Below, piece after piece: positions 24,322-32,849 of a stretch of DNA of 64,000 nucleotides. This stretch comes from Streptomyces sp. PKU-EA00015 (GTDB lineage Bacteria > Actinomycetota > Actinomycetes > Streptomycetales > Streptomycetaceae). The position numbers and the translations under genes are program-made. Every line of letters begins with the position of its first letter. Position 1 is the first letter of the stretch. The stretch spans positions 62,001 to 126,000 of the forward strand of contig NZ_JABZEE010000005.1 in assembly GCF_013387495.1 (NCBI RefSeq), given 5' to 3'. Under the pieces are notes generated by a model. It did not search any database. It saw only the letters and a list, made by a program, of their open reading frames with translations, and was not told the origin of the DNA.

Positions 24322-25356
24322 GTGATCGTCTGGATCAACGGTGCGTTCGGAGCGGGCAAGACGACTGCCGCACGCGAACTGATCGATCTGATCCCCAACA
24401 GCACCCTGTTCGACCCCGAGCTCGTCGGCGCCGGCCTGCGGTACGTGCTGCCGCAGAAGCGTCTCGACGACGTCGGCGACTTCCAGGACCTTCCCATCTG
24501 GCGGCGGCTCGTCGTGGACACCGCGGCCGCGCTCCTCGCCGAGCTGGGCGGGGTGCTGGTCGTGCCGATGACCCTGCTGCGTCAGGAGTACCGCGACGAG
24601 GTGTTCGGCGGGCTCGCCGCCCGGCGCATCCCCGTCCACCATGTGCTGCTGAGCCCGGATGAAACGATCCTGCGCGCACGGATAGCGGGCCGGCCTGTGC
24701 CCGACACCCCGGACGGCGACCAGCGCGTCAGGCAGTGGGCGTACGACCGCATCGAGCCCTATCGCGCCGCACTCGGCTGGATCACCGCCGACGCGCACGT
24801 GATCGACACCAGCCGCATCGACCCGCACGAAACGGCCCGCCGCATCGCCGCGGCCGTACATTCCGGAGCCGCGGCCGCCTGCGAGATCGTCCAGACGCCC
24901 GAACCAACCGCGGAGACCGTCGCCGCGGGCGTGCTCCTCTTCGACGACGAGGACCGGGTGCTGCTCGTCGACCCGACCTACAAGCCCGGATGGGAGTTCC
25001 CCGGCGGAGTCGTCGAACGGGGAGAGCCGCCGGCACGGGCGGGGATGCGGGAGGTCGCCGAGGAACTCGGCCTCGAACTGGCCGATGTCCCACGGCTGCT
25101 CGTCGTCGACTGGGAGGCCCCGCGGGCGCCGCGCTTCGGCGGCCTGCGGCTCCTGTTCGACGGCGGCCGGCTCCCGGACGGCGACGAGCGACGCATACGC
25201 CTGCCCGGACCGGAGCTGCGCGACTGGCGGTTCGTGGGCGAGCAGGAGGCCGCGCACCTGCTGCCGCCCGCGCGCTACGAACGGCTGCGCTGGGCGCTGC
25301 GCGCCCGCGAGCGCGGCACCGTGCTCAATCTAGAGGCCGGCATCCCCGTCGGCTGA
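24322..25356 (+). CDS. P-loop kinase/NUDIX hydrolase fusion protein
   Basis: A 344-aa two-domain protein. Residues 1-180 are a P-loop domain beginning at the N-terminus with GAFGAGKTT (Walker A, 7-15), a small-kinase or nucleotidyl-kinase-like AAA. From about residue 195 comes a NUDIX domain whose box starts at GG228-229: GGVVERGEPPARAG then MREVAEELGLEL, matching G-x5-E-x7-REUxEExGU. GTG 24322 has GAGGGGG four to five bases upstream. The 3' end overlaps the convergent MBL gene by 27 bp. Substrate unknown; nucleoside or phospho-sugar derivatives are typical. Confidence 0.85.
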   Translation: MIVWINGAFGAGKTTAARELIDLIPNSTLFDPELVGAGLRYVLPQKRLDDVGDFQDLPIWRRLVVDTAAALLAELGGVLVVPMTLLRQEYRDEVFGGLAARRIPVHHVLLSPDETILRARIAGRPVPDTPDGDQRVRQWAYDRIEPYRAALGWITADAHVIDTSRIDPHETARRIAAAVHSGAAAACEIVQTPEPTAETVAAGVLLFDDEDRVLLVDPTYKPGWEFPGGVVERGEPPARAGMREVAEELGLELADVPRLLVVDWEAPRAPRFGGLRLLFDGGRLPDGDERRIRLPGPELRDWRFVGEQEAAHLLPPARYERLRWALRARERGTVLNLEAGIPVG

Positions 25357-26037
25357 CGCCTCCGCCGCGTCCAGCAGCGCCGCGGTGGCGTTCTCGGTCA
25401 GCGGGTCGCCGTGGCCGAAGCAGACCGCCGACGGCGCGAGCGAGGCCAGCCGGCGCATCGACACCTGTGCCGTCGCCCGGTCCACGTTGAACACCCCGAG
25501 CATCACCTGCCCGACCCCCGCCACGCAGTCACCCGTGAACAGCACGCTGTGATGCGGCAGATGGATGCCGATCGAGCCGTCGGTGTGACCGGGGGAGTGG
25601 ACCACGTGCGCACCGCCGCCGAAGTCCAGTACGTCGCCGTCCTCCAGCTCCCGGTCCACCCGGGTCGGCGGCGCGGGCGGCACCGTGAGCCCGTGCTCGT
25701 ACAGCGGGACCTCCCAGTCCAGCAGTACGGGCTCGGGCACGGGCGCATCGCCCCGTACGACCGGGGCGTCGAGGCGGTGCGCCAGCACCTCGGCCCCGTA
25801 CCGCGCGGCCAGTTCGCCGGCCGCGCCCACGTGGTCGCGGTGGCAGTGCGTCAGAACGATCCGCCGCAGGGCCGCCGGATCGAGCCCCGCCCCCCGTATC
25901 GCCTCCTCGATCAGCGGCGCGGCGTCCCGGTGGCCTGCGTCGACGAGCGTCAGCTCGTCGCCGTCGCGCCACAGGTAGGCCTGGCCGATCGGGAAGCGGA
26001 ACATGTGCAGCTGTGGCAGTACCGGGATGAAGTCCAT
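25330..26037 (-). CDS. MBL-fold metallo-hydrolase
   Basis: A 235-aa metallo-beta-lactamase-fold hydrolase, ATG 26037. The zinc motif HxHxDH is THCHRDH in IVLTHCHRDHVGAAGEL, with a later VHSPGHTDGSIGIHL histidine, SVLFTGDCVAGVG bridging Asp and a C-terminal FGHGDPL. This resembles glyoxalase-II-like members. It overlaps the NUDIX gene's end and lies 95 bp beyond the M20 peptidase start-side gene, so it may be cotranscribed with that peptidase. Substrate unknown. Confidence 0.87.
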   Translation of the reverse strand: MDFIPVLPQLHMFRFPIGQAYLWRDGDELTLVDAGHRDAAPLIEEAIRGAGLDPAALRRIVLTHCHRDHVGAAGELAARYGAEVLAHRLDAPVVRGDAPVPEPVLLDWEVPLYEHGLTVPPAPPTRVDRELEDGDVLDFGGGAHVVHSPGHTDGSIGIHLPHHSVLFTGDCVAGVGQVMLGVFNVDRATAQVSMRRLASLAPSAVCFGHGDPLTENATAALLDAAEASADGDAGL

Positions 26038-26132
26038 GCGGCGAACGTACGCACAGGAGCACGCCCGCCGCCCGGAACTACGCTGCCGGCGATCTTCGCC
26101 GAGCGCGGAATCGCCTCCCGCCCGGCAGGCGG

Positions 26133-27497
26133 TCAACCCAGTTTCGACTCGGCGTAGTTCACCAGGAACAGCGCCTCGGCGACCGACAGCCGCTCCAGCT
26201 CCTCGGGGGACACGCTCTCGTTCACCGCGTGGATCTGCGCCTCCGGCTCGCTGAGCCCGATCAGCAGGATCTCCGCCTTCGGGTACAGCGCGGCGAGCGT
26301 GTTGCACAGCGGGATGGAGCCGCCCATCCCGGACGCCTGCATCTCCTCGCCCGGGTACGCCACGCGCATCGCCTCGGCCATCGAGGTGTACGCGGGGCTG
26401 GTCACGTCCGCCTGGAACGGCTGGCCCTGGCCCACCTGCTCCAGCGTCACGCGCGCGTTCCACGGAGTGTGCTTCTCGATGTGCGCGAACAGCAGCTTCG
26501 TCGCCTCCGCGGCGTCCTGGCCCGGCGGCACCCGCAGGCTGATCTGCGCCCGGGCGCTCGCCGGGATGGACGGCGTGGCGCCCGCGACGGGGTGGCAGTC
26601 GATGCCGATCACAGTGACGGCGGGGCGGGCCCAGATCCGGTCCGCGATCGTGCCGTTGCCGGGCAGGCCGACACCGTCGAGGACCTTCGCGTCCTTGCGG
26701 AACTCCTCCTCCGGGTACTGCAGTCCCTCCCACTCGGCCTGCGCGGGAAGGCCGTCGATCACCGTCGACCCGTCCTCGGCGCGCAGCGAGTCCAGGACGC
26801 GGATCAGCGCGGCCAGTGCGTCGGGCGCGGCCCCGCCGAACTGGCCCGAGTGCAGGTTCCCTTCGAGGGTGTCGACCTGGACGCGGATCATGGTCATTCC
26901 GCGCAGCGTCGCCGTCACGGTCGGCAGGCCCACCCGGAAGTTCCCGGTGTCGCCGATCACGATCGCGTCGGCCACGAGCAGGTCCGGGTGCTCCTCCGCG
27001 TACCGCTCGAGGCCGCCCGTGCCCTGCTCCTCCGAACCCTCCACGACGACCTTCACCGAGACCGGGACGCCGCCGTTCGCCTTGAGGGCGCGCAGCGCGA
27101 GCAGGTGCATGATGAAGCCGCCCTTGCAGTCGGCCGCACCGCGTCCGTACCAGCGGCCGTTGCGTTCGGTCAGCTCGAACGGCGGGCTCACCCAGGCGGC
27201 CTCGTCCAGCTTCGGCTGCACGTCGTAGTGCGCGTACAGCAGGACGGTCGGCGCGCCCTCCGGGCCGGGCAGCAGCCCGTACACCGACTGCGATCCGTCC
27301 GGGGTGTCGAGGAGCGCGACGTCCCCAAACCCCTCCGCGCGCAACGCGTCCGCCACCCAGCCGGCCGCCGCCTCGCACTCGCTGCGCGGCGCCACCGCCT
27401 CGTCCGCCACCGACTGGAAGGCCACCAGCTCGGTGAGCTCCGCCTTGGCACGGGGCATCAGCGAGGCGACGGTCTCGGCGATCGGATCCGCGGTCAT
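26133..27497 (-). CDS. M20-family dipeptidase
   Basis: A 454-aa zinc dipeptidase/carnosinase-type peptidase. Metal ligands appear in LLYAHYDVQP (His, Asp), GRGAADCKGGF (bridging Asp) and EGSEEQGTGG (catalytic Glu and ligand), with His in VIGIDCHPVAG and the C-terminal MGGSIPLCN block. ATG 27497 follows AAGGAG at eight bases; an upstream ATG at 27683 has no support. The gene is divergent from the geranylgeranyl reductase-like flavoprotein. No signal peptide is present, so it is cytoplasmic and probably recycles peptides. Confidence 0.93.
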   Translation of the reverse strand: MTADPIAETVASLMPRAKAELTELVAFQSVADEAVAPRSECEAAAGWVADALRAEGFGDVALLDTPDGSQSVYGLLPGPEGAPTVLLYAHYDVQPKLDEAAWVSPPFELTERNGRWYGRGAADCKGGFIMHLLALRALKANGGVPVSVKVVVEGSEEQGTGGLERYAEEHPDLLVADAIVIGDTGNFRVGLPTVTATLRGMTMIRVQVDTLEGNLHSGQFGGAAPDALAALIRVLDSLRAEDGSTVIDGLPAQAEWEGLQYPEEEFRKDAKVLDGVGLPGNGTIADRIWARPAVTVIGIDCHPVAGATPSIPASARAQISLRVPPGQDAAEATKLLFAHIEKHTPWNARVTLEQVGQGQPFQADVTSPAYTSMAEAMRVAYPGEEMQASGMGGSIPLCNTLAALYPKAEILLIGLSEPEAQIHAVNESVSPEELERLSVAEALFLVNYAESKLG

Positions 27498-27643
27498 GGG
27501 CACGCTCCTTGTGGGTGCGACGTTGTGCGTTGTGTGTACGGCGAATGTGTGGTCGATCCTCCCACAGGGGGCGGGAGCGGTCTGCGCCGTAGGATGCGGT
27601 CGAGAGCACGGGCCATGGGTCGGATCGGGAGCAGAAGTACATC

Positions 27644-28876
27644 GTGAGCAGCGAGAACGATGCCACCGGAGCAGAGGCGGCACAGGAGCTTGGCGAGGGT
27701 CCCGCGTGGGACGTCGTCGTGGTCGGCGCAGGACCCGCCGGAGCCTCGGCGGCGTACGCGGCGGCGGTGAGCGGTCGCAGAGTGCTGCTCCTGGAGAAGG
27801 CGGAACTGCCCCGCTACAAGACCTGCGGCGGCGGCATCATCGGCCCCTCGCGCGACAGTCTCCCACCCGGTTTCGAACTGCCCCTGCGTGACAAGGTGCA
27901 CGCCGTCACCTTCTCGTTGAACGGGAGGCTGGCCCGCACCCGCCGCTCCAAGCGGATGCTCTTCGGTCTGATCAACCGTCCGGAGTTCGACGCCGGTCTG
28001 GTCGAGCAGGCGGAGAAGGCGGGCGCGGTCGTGCGCACGGGCGTCACCGTCTCCCGCGTGGAGCAGCACGGTCCCGCCGTCCCCGACCGGCGCTCGGTCG
28101 CCGTCGTGCTGTCGGACGGCGAGACGGTGCTGGCCCGCGCGGTCGTCGGGGCCGACGGCAGTGCCGGCCGGATAGGCGCTCACGTGGGTGTGAAGCTCGA
28201 CCAGGTGGACCTCGGCCTGGAGGCGGAGATCCCCGTGCCGGACACGGTCGCGGAGGACTGGGCGGGCCGGGTGCTCATCGACTGGGGCCCGATGCCCGGC
28301 AGTTACGGCTGGGTGTTCCCGAAGGGCCGGACGCTGACGGTCGGCGTGATCTCGGCGCGCGGCGAGGGCGCCGCGACCAAGCGTTATCTGGAGGACTTCA
28401 TCGCACGGCTGGGGCTGGCGGGCTTCGAACCCGCGATCTCCTCCGGGCACCTGACACGCTGCCGCAGCGACGACTCGCCGCTGTCGCGCGGCCGGGTGCT
28501 CGTGTGCGGGGACGCGGCGGGACTCCTGGAGCCGTGGACCAGGGAGGGCATCTCCTTCGCGCTCCGGTCCGGGCGGCTCGCGGGGGAGTGGGCGGTGCGG
28601 ATCGCCGAGGCGCACGACGCCGTGGACGCCCGCAGGCAGGCGCTCAACTACGCGTTCGCCATCAAGGCGGGGCTGGGTGTGGAGATGGCGGTCGGCCGGC
28701 GGATGCTCGCCGTCTTCGAACGCAGGCCCGGTCTGCTGCACGCGGCGATCACCGGGTTCCGGCCCGCCTGGACAGCCTTCACCGACATCACGCGCGGAGC
28801 GACGACGCTCGCGGGGCTGGTGCGGACGCACTCGCTGGCGCGGCGCGCGCTGGACGTGCTGGACAAGCGCGCGTAG
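27644..28876 (+). CDS. Geranylgeranyl reductase family FAD-dependent oxidoreductase
   Basis: A 410-aa flavoprotein. The N-terminal FAD-binding segment is DVVVVGAGPAGASAAYAAA, followed by YKTCGGGIIGPS (conserved Cys-Gly motif of the family), VVGADGSAGRIGAHVG, and the second FAD block VLVCGDAAGLLEPWTREG. Members reduce isoprenoid chains such as those of menaquinone or polyprenyl lipids. GTG 27644 is the start, with AGAAG upstream. Neighbouring isoprenoid genes are absent, so the substrate is inferred from the family only. Confidence 0.88.
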   Translation: MSSENDATGAEAAQELGEGPAWDVVVVGAGPAGASAAYAAAVSGRRVLLLEKAELPRYKTCGGGIIGPSRDSLPPGFELPLRDKVHAVTFSLNGRLARTRRSKRMLFGLINRPEFDAGLVEQAEKAGAVVRTGVTVSRVEQHGPAVPDRRSVAVVLSDGETVLARAVVGADGSAGRIGAHVGVKLDQVDLGLEAEIPVPDTVAEDWAGRVLIDWGPMPGSYGWVFPKGRTLTVGVISARGEGAATKRYLEDFIARLGLAGFEPAISSGHLTRCRSDDSPLSRGRVLVCGDAAGLLEPWTREGISFALRSGRLAGEWAVRIAEAHDAVDARRQALNYAFAIKAGLGVEMAVGRRMLAVFERRPGLLHAAITGFRPAWTAFTDITRGATTLAGLVRTHSLARRALDVLDKRA

Positions 28877-29047
28877 GGGGCATCCGGTCCGGTCGCGCGG
28901 CCTCGCGCGCCCGGGTTTCGCGCGGCGGCGGGGAGCAGGGTTTCGCGCGGCGGGGGGCGGGGTGCGGGGCCGGCCGGTCGGCGCGGGTGCGGGCTCTCGG
29001 CTCGGCGACCGGGCGCCGCGCGCCCGTGCGAGCCGCCGCGCAGGCGG

Positions 29048-29506
29048 TCACTTCGTGACCGTGATGCGGAAGACGGGGTGCTTGTGGGCGGCGGCGAGGA
29101 GCTCCTCGTCCGTGGAGCCCGCGTTGACGTCCCCGAAGAAGCGGCCGACCTCCCAGCCCCAGCGTTTGAGATACGAGCGGAGCAGGGCGGGCTTCTCCTC
29201 GTCGGGGAGTTCCACGGCGGTGAAGTGCTGGGTCCTGCGGCCGACCTGGAGGCGGCCGCCGCCGGCCGCGCGCAGGTTGCGGACCCACTGCGAGTGGCCA
29301 CGGGCGGAGATCAGGTACGGGCCGCCGTCGTAGGGGAGCGGGTTGACCGGTATGCGCCGCCATTCGCCGGTGGTGCGGCCGCGCACGGAGAGCTCCGCGG
29401 TGCCCAGGAGGCTGATTCCGCGGCGGGCGAGCCATCCGACGGCGTTGTTGAGGACCGTGTCGAAGCGGTTGGGCTTGATGTAGTGGGCCGGGGTGTGGTG
29501 CGGCAT
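29048..29506 (-). CDS. F420-type nitroreductase/quinone reductase (deazaflavin-dependent, DDN family)
   Basis: A 152-aa split-barrel protein of the deazaflavin-dependent nitroreductase family. Conserved segments include LSVRGRTTGEWRRIPVNPLP, LISARGHSQWVRNLRAAG and HFTAVELPDEEK. The F420-binding RGRxTG basic loop is visible. ATG 29506 is used; an upstream ATG at 29575 would include the operator DNA. It is divergent from a TetR regulator across a cluster of GAGAGCA sites, so that regulator almost certainly controls it, perhaps in response to a nitro- or quinone-type compound. Confidence 0.85.
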   Translation of the reverse strand: MPHHTPAHYIKPNRFDTVLNNAVGWLARRGISLLGTAELSVRGRTTGEWRRIPVNPLPYDGGPYLISARGHSQWVRNLRAAGGGRLQVGRRTQHFTAVELPDEEKPALLRSYLKRWGWEVGRFFGDVNAGSTDEELLAAAHKHPVFRITVTK

Positions 29507-29541
29507 GGCCGTGGTCTCGCTCTCTGTCCTGTCGTCCTTTC

Positions 29542-29607
29542 GAGAGCACCGCTCTCGCTTGAGAGCAGTGTGCACGAACTGCTGCTCCGAAGCAAGAGCA
29601 GTGCTCT
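29542..29607. promoter_or_regulatory. Operator cluster for the divergent TetR
   Basis: A perfect inverted repeat GAGAGC-acc-GCTCTC (29542-29556) and a perfect 13-bp palindrome AGAGCA-g-TGCTCT (29595-29607), with an extra GAGAGCA half-site at 29561-29567. All lie in the divergent promoter region between the nitroreductase and the TetR gene. Confidence 0.72.
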
Positions 29608-29667
29608 CTTTTGTGAGTGGTGATCTCGTTCATGGTCAGTGCTCCGAAGCGTGACAGACTGTCTCGT

Positions 29668-30567
29668 ATGACGACCGTCCGAGGGGCCAGGGAACGGGCC
29701 CGCAGCGAGATCACCGCGGCGATCAAGGAAGAGGCGCGCAGGCAGCTCGCGGCGGAGGGAGCGGCGAAGCTCTCCCTGCGTGCCGTCGCCCGCGAGCTGG
29801 GCATGGTGTCCTCCGCGCTCTACCGCTATTTCCCGAGCCGGGACGACCTGCTGACCGCGCTCATCGTCGATGCGTACGACGCGGTGGGGGCGGCCGCGGA
29901 GACCGCGGCCGCGGCGCGCGGTCCGGCGCCCGCCGGCCCCGACGCACCTGGCCCTGACACCGCCGCAGCCGCCGGGCACGCGCCCGCCGCCGCTGCACAC
30001 ACCGACGCGTCCCGCCCCGAAGCCACCGCGGCCACAGGTGCGCTTGGCGGCGGCGACGGCGTTGCCGCCGGAGCGGCCGGTGGCAACGCCGGGAGACGCG
30101 CCCCCGTGGTGCCGGGACGGGAGTTCGCACGGTGGGGCGACGTGTGCCGTGGCGTGCGGGACTGGGCGCTTACGCATCCGCACGAGTACGCACTGATCTA
30201 CGGCTCGCCCGTCCCCGGCTACACCGCGCCCCAGGACACGATCGCCCCCGCCTCGCGCGTCGGCGCCGTGTTCATCTCGATCGTCCGCGAAGCCCATCGC
30301 ACCGAGGGGCTGGCGGTCCCGACGCTCGGCGGCGGGGTGCGCACCGAGGCCGAGCGCGTCGCCGCCGCCTTCGCCCCCGACCTGCCGCCGTCCGTCGTCG
30401 CCGCGCTGATCGCCGCCTGGGCGCAGCTGTTCGGGCTGATCTCCTTCGAGCTGTTCGGGCAGTTCGAGCGGGTCGTCGAGGACCGCGACGCGTTCTTCGC
30501 GCACGCCGCAGCGCGGCTCGCCGCCGAGGTCGGCCTGCGCCCGGGGCCGGCCGTCGGCACACCGTGA
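29668..30567 (+). CDS. TetR-family regulator with C-terminal WHG domain and long Ala/Pro/Gly insert
   Basis: A 299-aa regulator, larger than the usual 190-230. The HTH occupies residues 14-57 (EGAAKLSLRAVARELGMVSSA, then LYRYFPSRDDLL). Residues about 80-150 are a low-complexity Ala/Pro/Gly/His stretch, after which the WHG ligand-binding domain resumes (GDVCRGVRDWALTHPHEYAL). The insertion falls between helix 4 and the ligand domain. ATG 29668 has no Shine-Dalgarno, and an in-frame ATG at 29617 is the alternative. Divergent gene is the nitroreductase, across GAGAGCA operators. Confidence 0.85.
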   Translation: MTTVRGARERARSEITAAIKEEARRQLAAEGAAKLSLRAVARELGMVSSALYRYFPSRDDLLTALIVDAYDAVGAAAETAAAARGPAPAGPDAPGPDTAAAAGHAPAAAAHTDASRPEATAATGALGGGDGVAAGAAGGNAGRRAPVVPGREFARWGDVCRGVRDWALTHPHEYALIYGSPVPGYTAPQDTIAPASRVGAVFISIVREAHRTEGLAVPTLGGGVRTEAERVAAAFAPDLPPSVVAALIAAWAQLFGLISFELFGQFERVVEDRDAFFAHAAARLAAEVGLRPGPAVGTP

Positions 30568-30891
30568 CCGCCCGGGCAGCGGGGCGGGGTCTGACGCGCC
30601 ACCCGCCCCCGGTTCGGGACGCGCGACGCGGTCCGGCGACTGCCCGGCAGCGGGGGCTGGTCCTGACGCGCCACCGCGCCGGTGCGGGGCGCGCGGTGCC
30701 GTCCCGCGGGGTGTCGACGTGATGCGGCTCCCCGGCAGCGCCACCTGGTGGGCGCCCGAGCCGCTGCGCCGGCTGCCACGTGCCGCGGCTCGCGGACGCC
30801 CCGCAACCGGGTCCGTACTGCACAGGGAGTACGCGTGACCGCCACGCCGGGGTGACGTCCCCGTCCCGCGCCCGGGTCTAGCGTGGCCGCT
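30568..30891. other. Intergenic region with tandem repeats
   Basis: 324 bp between the TetR stop and the histidine kinase start. It holds the 72-bp tandem repeat and a third partial copy. No open frame has a ribosome-binding site or recognisable protein. It may include promoter DNA for the two-component operon in the last 60 bp. Confidence 0.4.
30571..30714. repeat. Imperfect 72-bp tandem repeat
   Basis: Two diverged copies begin CCCGGGCAGCGGGGC at 30571 and CCCGGCAGCGGGGG at 30643; both contain CTGACGCGCCACC and a GCGCGNNGCNGTCC-type core. Unit length is about 72 bp. A shorter CCCCGGCAGCG follows at 30731. It lies in the non-coding gap after the TetR gene. Confidence 0.5.
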
Positions 30892-32121
30892 ATGGACGAG
30901 CAGCGCGCCCGCAGGTGCGGTGGTCCCCCCTGGGCACGGGGCGGACCACCGCTGATGCGTCAGTGGGAGGAACGACGGCGCCGGGCCCGTGTTCCCTGGT
31001 TGTCGACCGTTGCGCTGGCCGTCTTCGTCATGGCCGGCACCGGCTTCGCCGCCGAGGGCCAGCCCGAGCGGGAACCGCTCGACGCCTTCGCACGCGTCCT
31101 GCTGCTGCTCGGCCCCGCGCTGCTCCTGCTGCGCATCCGGTACCCGGTCGTCGCGGTCTCCGGCGTGTGCGCGACCGCCTTCGTGTACTTCGCGGCCGGC
31201 TACCCCTACGGCCCGGTCTTCCTCACCATCGCCGTCGCCTGCTTCTCCGCGATCGTCGCCGGGCACCGCCGCGCCGCCTGGTGGTCCATCGGTCTGCTGT
31301 GGGCCGGCCACCTGCTGATCGCGCACTGGCTCTACCGCTATCTGCCCCCGGGCGGCGACGACGCCGCCCCCTGGGGCCAGGAGGTCTTCGTCACCGCCTG
31401 GGTGGTGGCCGTCGTCGCCGCGTCCGAACTGGTCCGCGTACGGCGCGAGGTGTGGGCCCGGGAGCGCGCCGAACGGGCGGCCGCCGAGAAGCGCCGCGCC
31501 GACGAGGAGCGGCTGCGCATCGCCCGCGAACTCCACGACGTCCTCGCCCACTCCCTCTCCGTCATCAACGTCCAGGCGGGCGTGGGCCTGGCCCTCCTCG
31601 ACTCCGACCCCGAACAGGCGCGGACCGCGCTGACCACCATCAAGGCCGCGAGCAAGGAGGCCCTCGGCGAGGTACGCCAGGTGCTGGACACCCTGCGCAC
31701 CCCCGGCGACGCCCCCCGCGCGCCGGCCCCGGGCCTGGCACGCCTGCCCGAACTCGTCGAGCAGGCGGCGAGCGCCGGTCTCACCGTCGACGTCGACACG
31801 GTGGGCACCCTGCCCGCGCTCCCGCCCGGCGCGGACCTGGCCGCCTTCCGGATCGTGCAGGAAGCGCTGACGAACGTCGTCCGGCACTCGGGTTCGCGTA
31901 CCGCCCGGGTGCGCATCGCCTACGCCGGGGGCCGGCTCGAGCTGCGGATCGACGACGACGGGCCCGCCACCGGCTCCGACGCCGGGGGCAGCGGCAACGG
32001 GCTGGCGGGCATGCGGGAGCGGGCCGCCGCCCTGGGTGGCACCATCGAGGCGGGTCCGCGGCCGGACGGTGGCTTCCGGGTCCGCGCCGAACTGCCCGCG
32101 CAGCCCAGGGAGACGACGTGA
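30892..32121 (+). CDS. Two-component sensor histidine kinase (NarL-type, HisKA_3)
   Basis: A 409-aa membrane sensor. After a cytoplasmic N-terminus, hydrophobic segments lie near residues 37-53, 69-85, 88-106, 108-125, 129-150 and 165-180. A coiled linker (residues 181-207) leads to the HisKA_3 dimerisation motif ELHDVLAHSLS with phospho-acceptor His215, and the ATPase has EALTNVVRHSG and GNGLAGMRERAAALGG. The response regulator start overlaps its stop by 4 bp (GTGA), so the pair is translationally coupled. The start at 30892 is uncertain; an ATG at 30955 would remove 21 residues. Signal unknown. Confidence 0.9.
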   Translation: MDEQRARRCGGPPWARGGPPLMRQWEERRRRARVPWLSTVALAVFVMAGTGFAAEGQPEREPLDAFARVLLLLGPALLLLRIRYPVVAVSGVCATAFVYFAAGYPYGPVFLTIAVACFSAIVAGHRRAAWWSIGLLWAGHLLIAHWLYRYLPPGGDDAAPWGQEVFVTAWVVAVVAASELVRVRREVWARERAERAAAEKRRADEERLRIARELHDVLAHSLSVINVQAGVGLALLDSDPEQARTALTTIKAASKEALGEVRQVLDTLRTPGDAPRAPAPGLARLPELVEQAASAGLTVDVDTVGTLPALPPGADLAAFRIVQEALTNVVRHSGSRTARVRIAYAGGRLELRIDDDGPATGSDAGGSGNGLAGMRERAAALGGTIEAGPRPDGGFRVRAELPAQPRETT

Positions 32122-32783
32122 TCCGCGTACTGCTCGCCGACGACCAGATGCTGGTGCGGGCCGGTTTCCGGGCGCTGCTCGACGCCCAGCGGGACATCGA
32201 GGTCGCCGGGGAGGCGTCGGACGGCGAGGAGGCCGTGCGCCTGGTGGACGAACTGCGCCCGGACGTGGTCCTGATGGACATCCGCATGCCGTTGCTCGAC
32301 GGTCTCGCCGCGACGCGCCGGATCACCGGTGACGAGCGCCTGAGGGACGTCAGGGTGGTCATGCTCACCACCTTCGAGCTGGACGAGTACGTCTTCGAGG
32401 CGATCCGTTCCGGGGCCTCCGGTTTCCTCGTGAAGGACACGGAACCGGAGGAACTGCTGCGCGCCGTACGGGCGGTGGTGGAGGGCGACGCGCTGCTGTC
32501 GCCGGGCGTCACCCGGCGTCTGATCGCGGAGTTCGCCGCCCGGTCCAGGGCTCCGGCGAAGGCCGAGGGACTCGACGAGCTCACGGAGCGCGAGCGGGAG
32601 GTGATGGCGCTGGTCGGCATGGGGCTGTCCAACGAGGAGATCGCCCGCCGCCTGGTCGTCAGCCCGCTCACCGCCAAGACGCATGTGAGCCGGACGATGG
32701 TGAAGCTGGGCGCCCGTGATCGGGCCCAACTGGTCGTGCTCGCCTACGAGTCGGGCCTCGTACGGCCCGGCTGGCTGGGCTGA
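32118..32783 (+). CDS. LuxR/NarL-type response regulator
   Basis: A 221-aa response regulator coupled to the preceding kinase. The receiver domain has acidic residues in LLADDQ (7-9) and phospho-acceptor Asp54 in VLMDIRMP, with conserved Lys in FLVKDTEPEE. The C-terminal LuxR-type DNA-binding domain is LTEREREVMALVGMGLSNEE followed by SPLTAKTHVSRTMVKL. GTG 32118 overlaps the kinase stop codon. A strong bidirectional hairpin follows, separating it from the convergent exporter gene. Target genes are not evident nearby. Confidence 0.93.
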   Translation: MIRVLLADDQMLVRAGFRALLDAQRDIEVAGEASDGEEAVRLVDELRPDVVLMDIRMPLLDGLAATRRITGDERLRDVRVVMLTTFELDEYVFEAIRSGASGFLVKDTEPEELLRAVRAVVEGDALLSPGVTRRLIAEFAARSRAPAKAEGLDELTEREREVMALVGMGLSNEEIARRLVVSPLTAKTHVSRTMVKLGARDRAQLVVLAYESGLVRPGWLG

Positions 32784-32798
32784 ACCGGGAGTCGTGAA

Positions 32799-32828
32799 GC
32801 GGCCGGCGGGCTGGTGCCCGCCGGCCGC
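32799..32828. terminator. Bidirectional terminator between response regulator and MFS gene
   Basis: A perfect 13-bp stem, GCGGCCGGCGGGC / GCCCGCCGGCCGC with loop TGGT, between the stop codons of the converging genes. Confidence 0.85.
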
Positions 32829-32849
32829 GTCCCCCGTGCGGTGTGGCTG

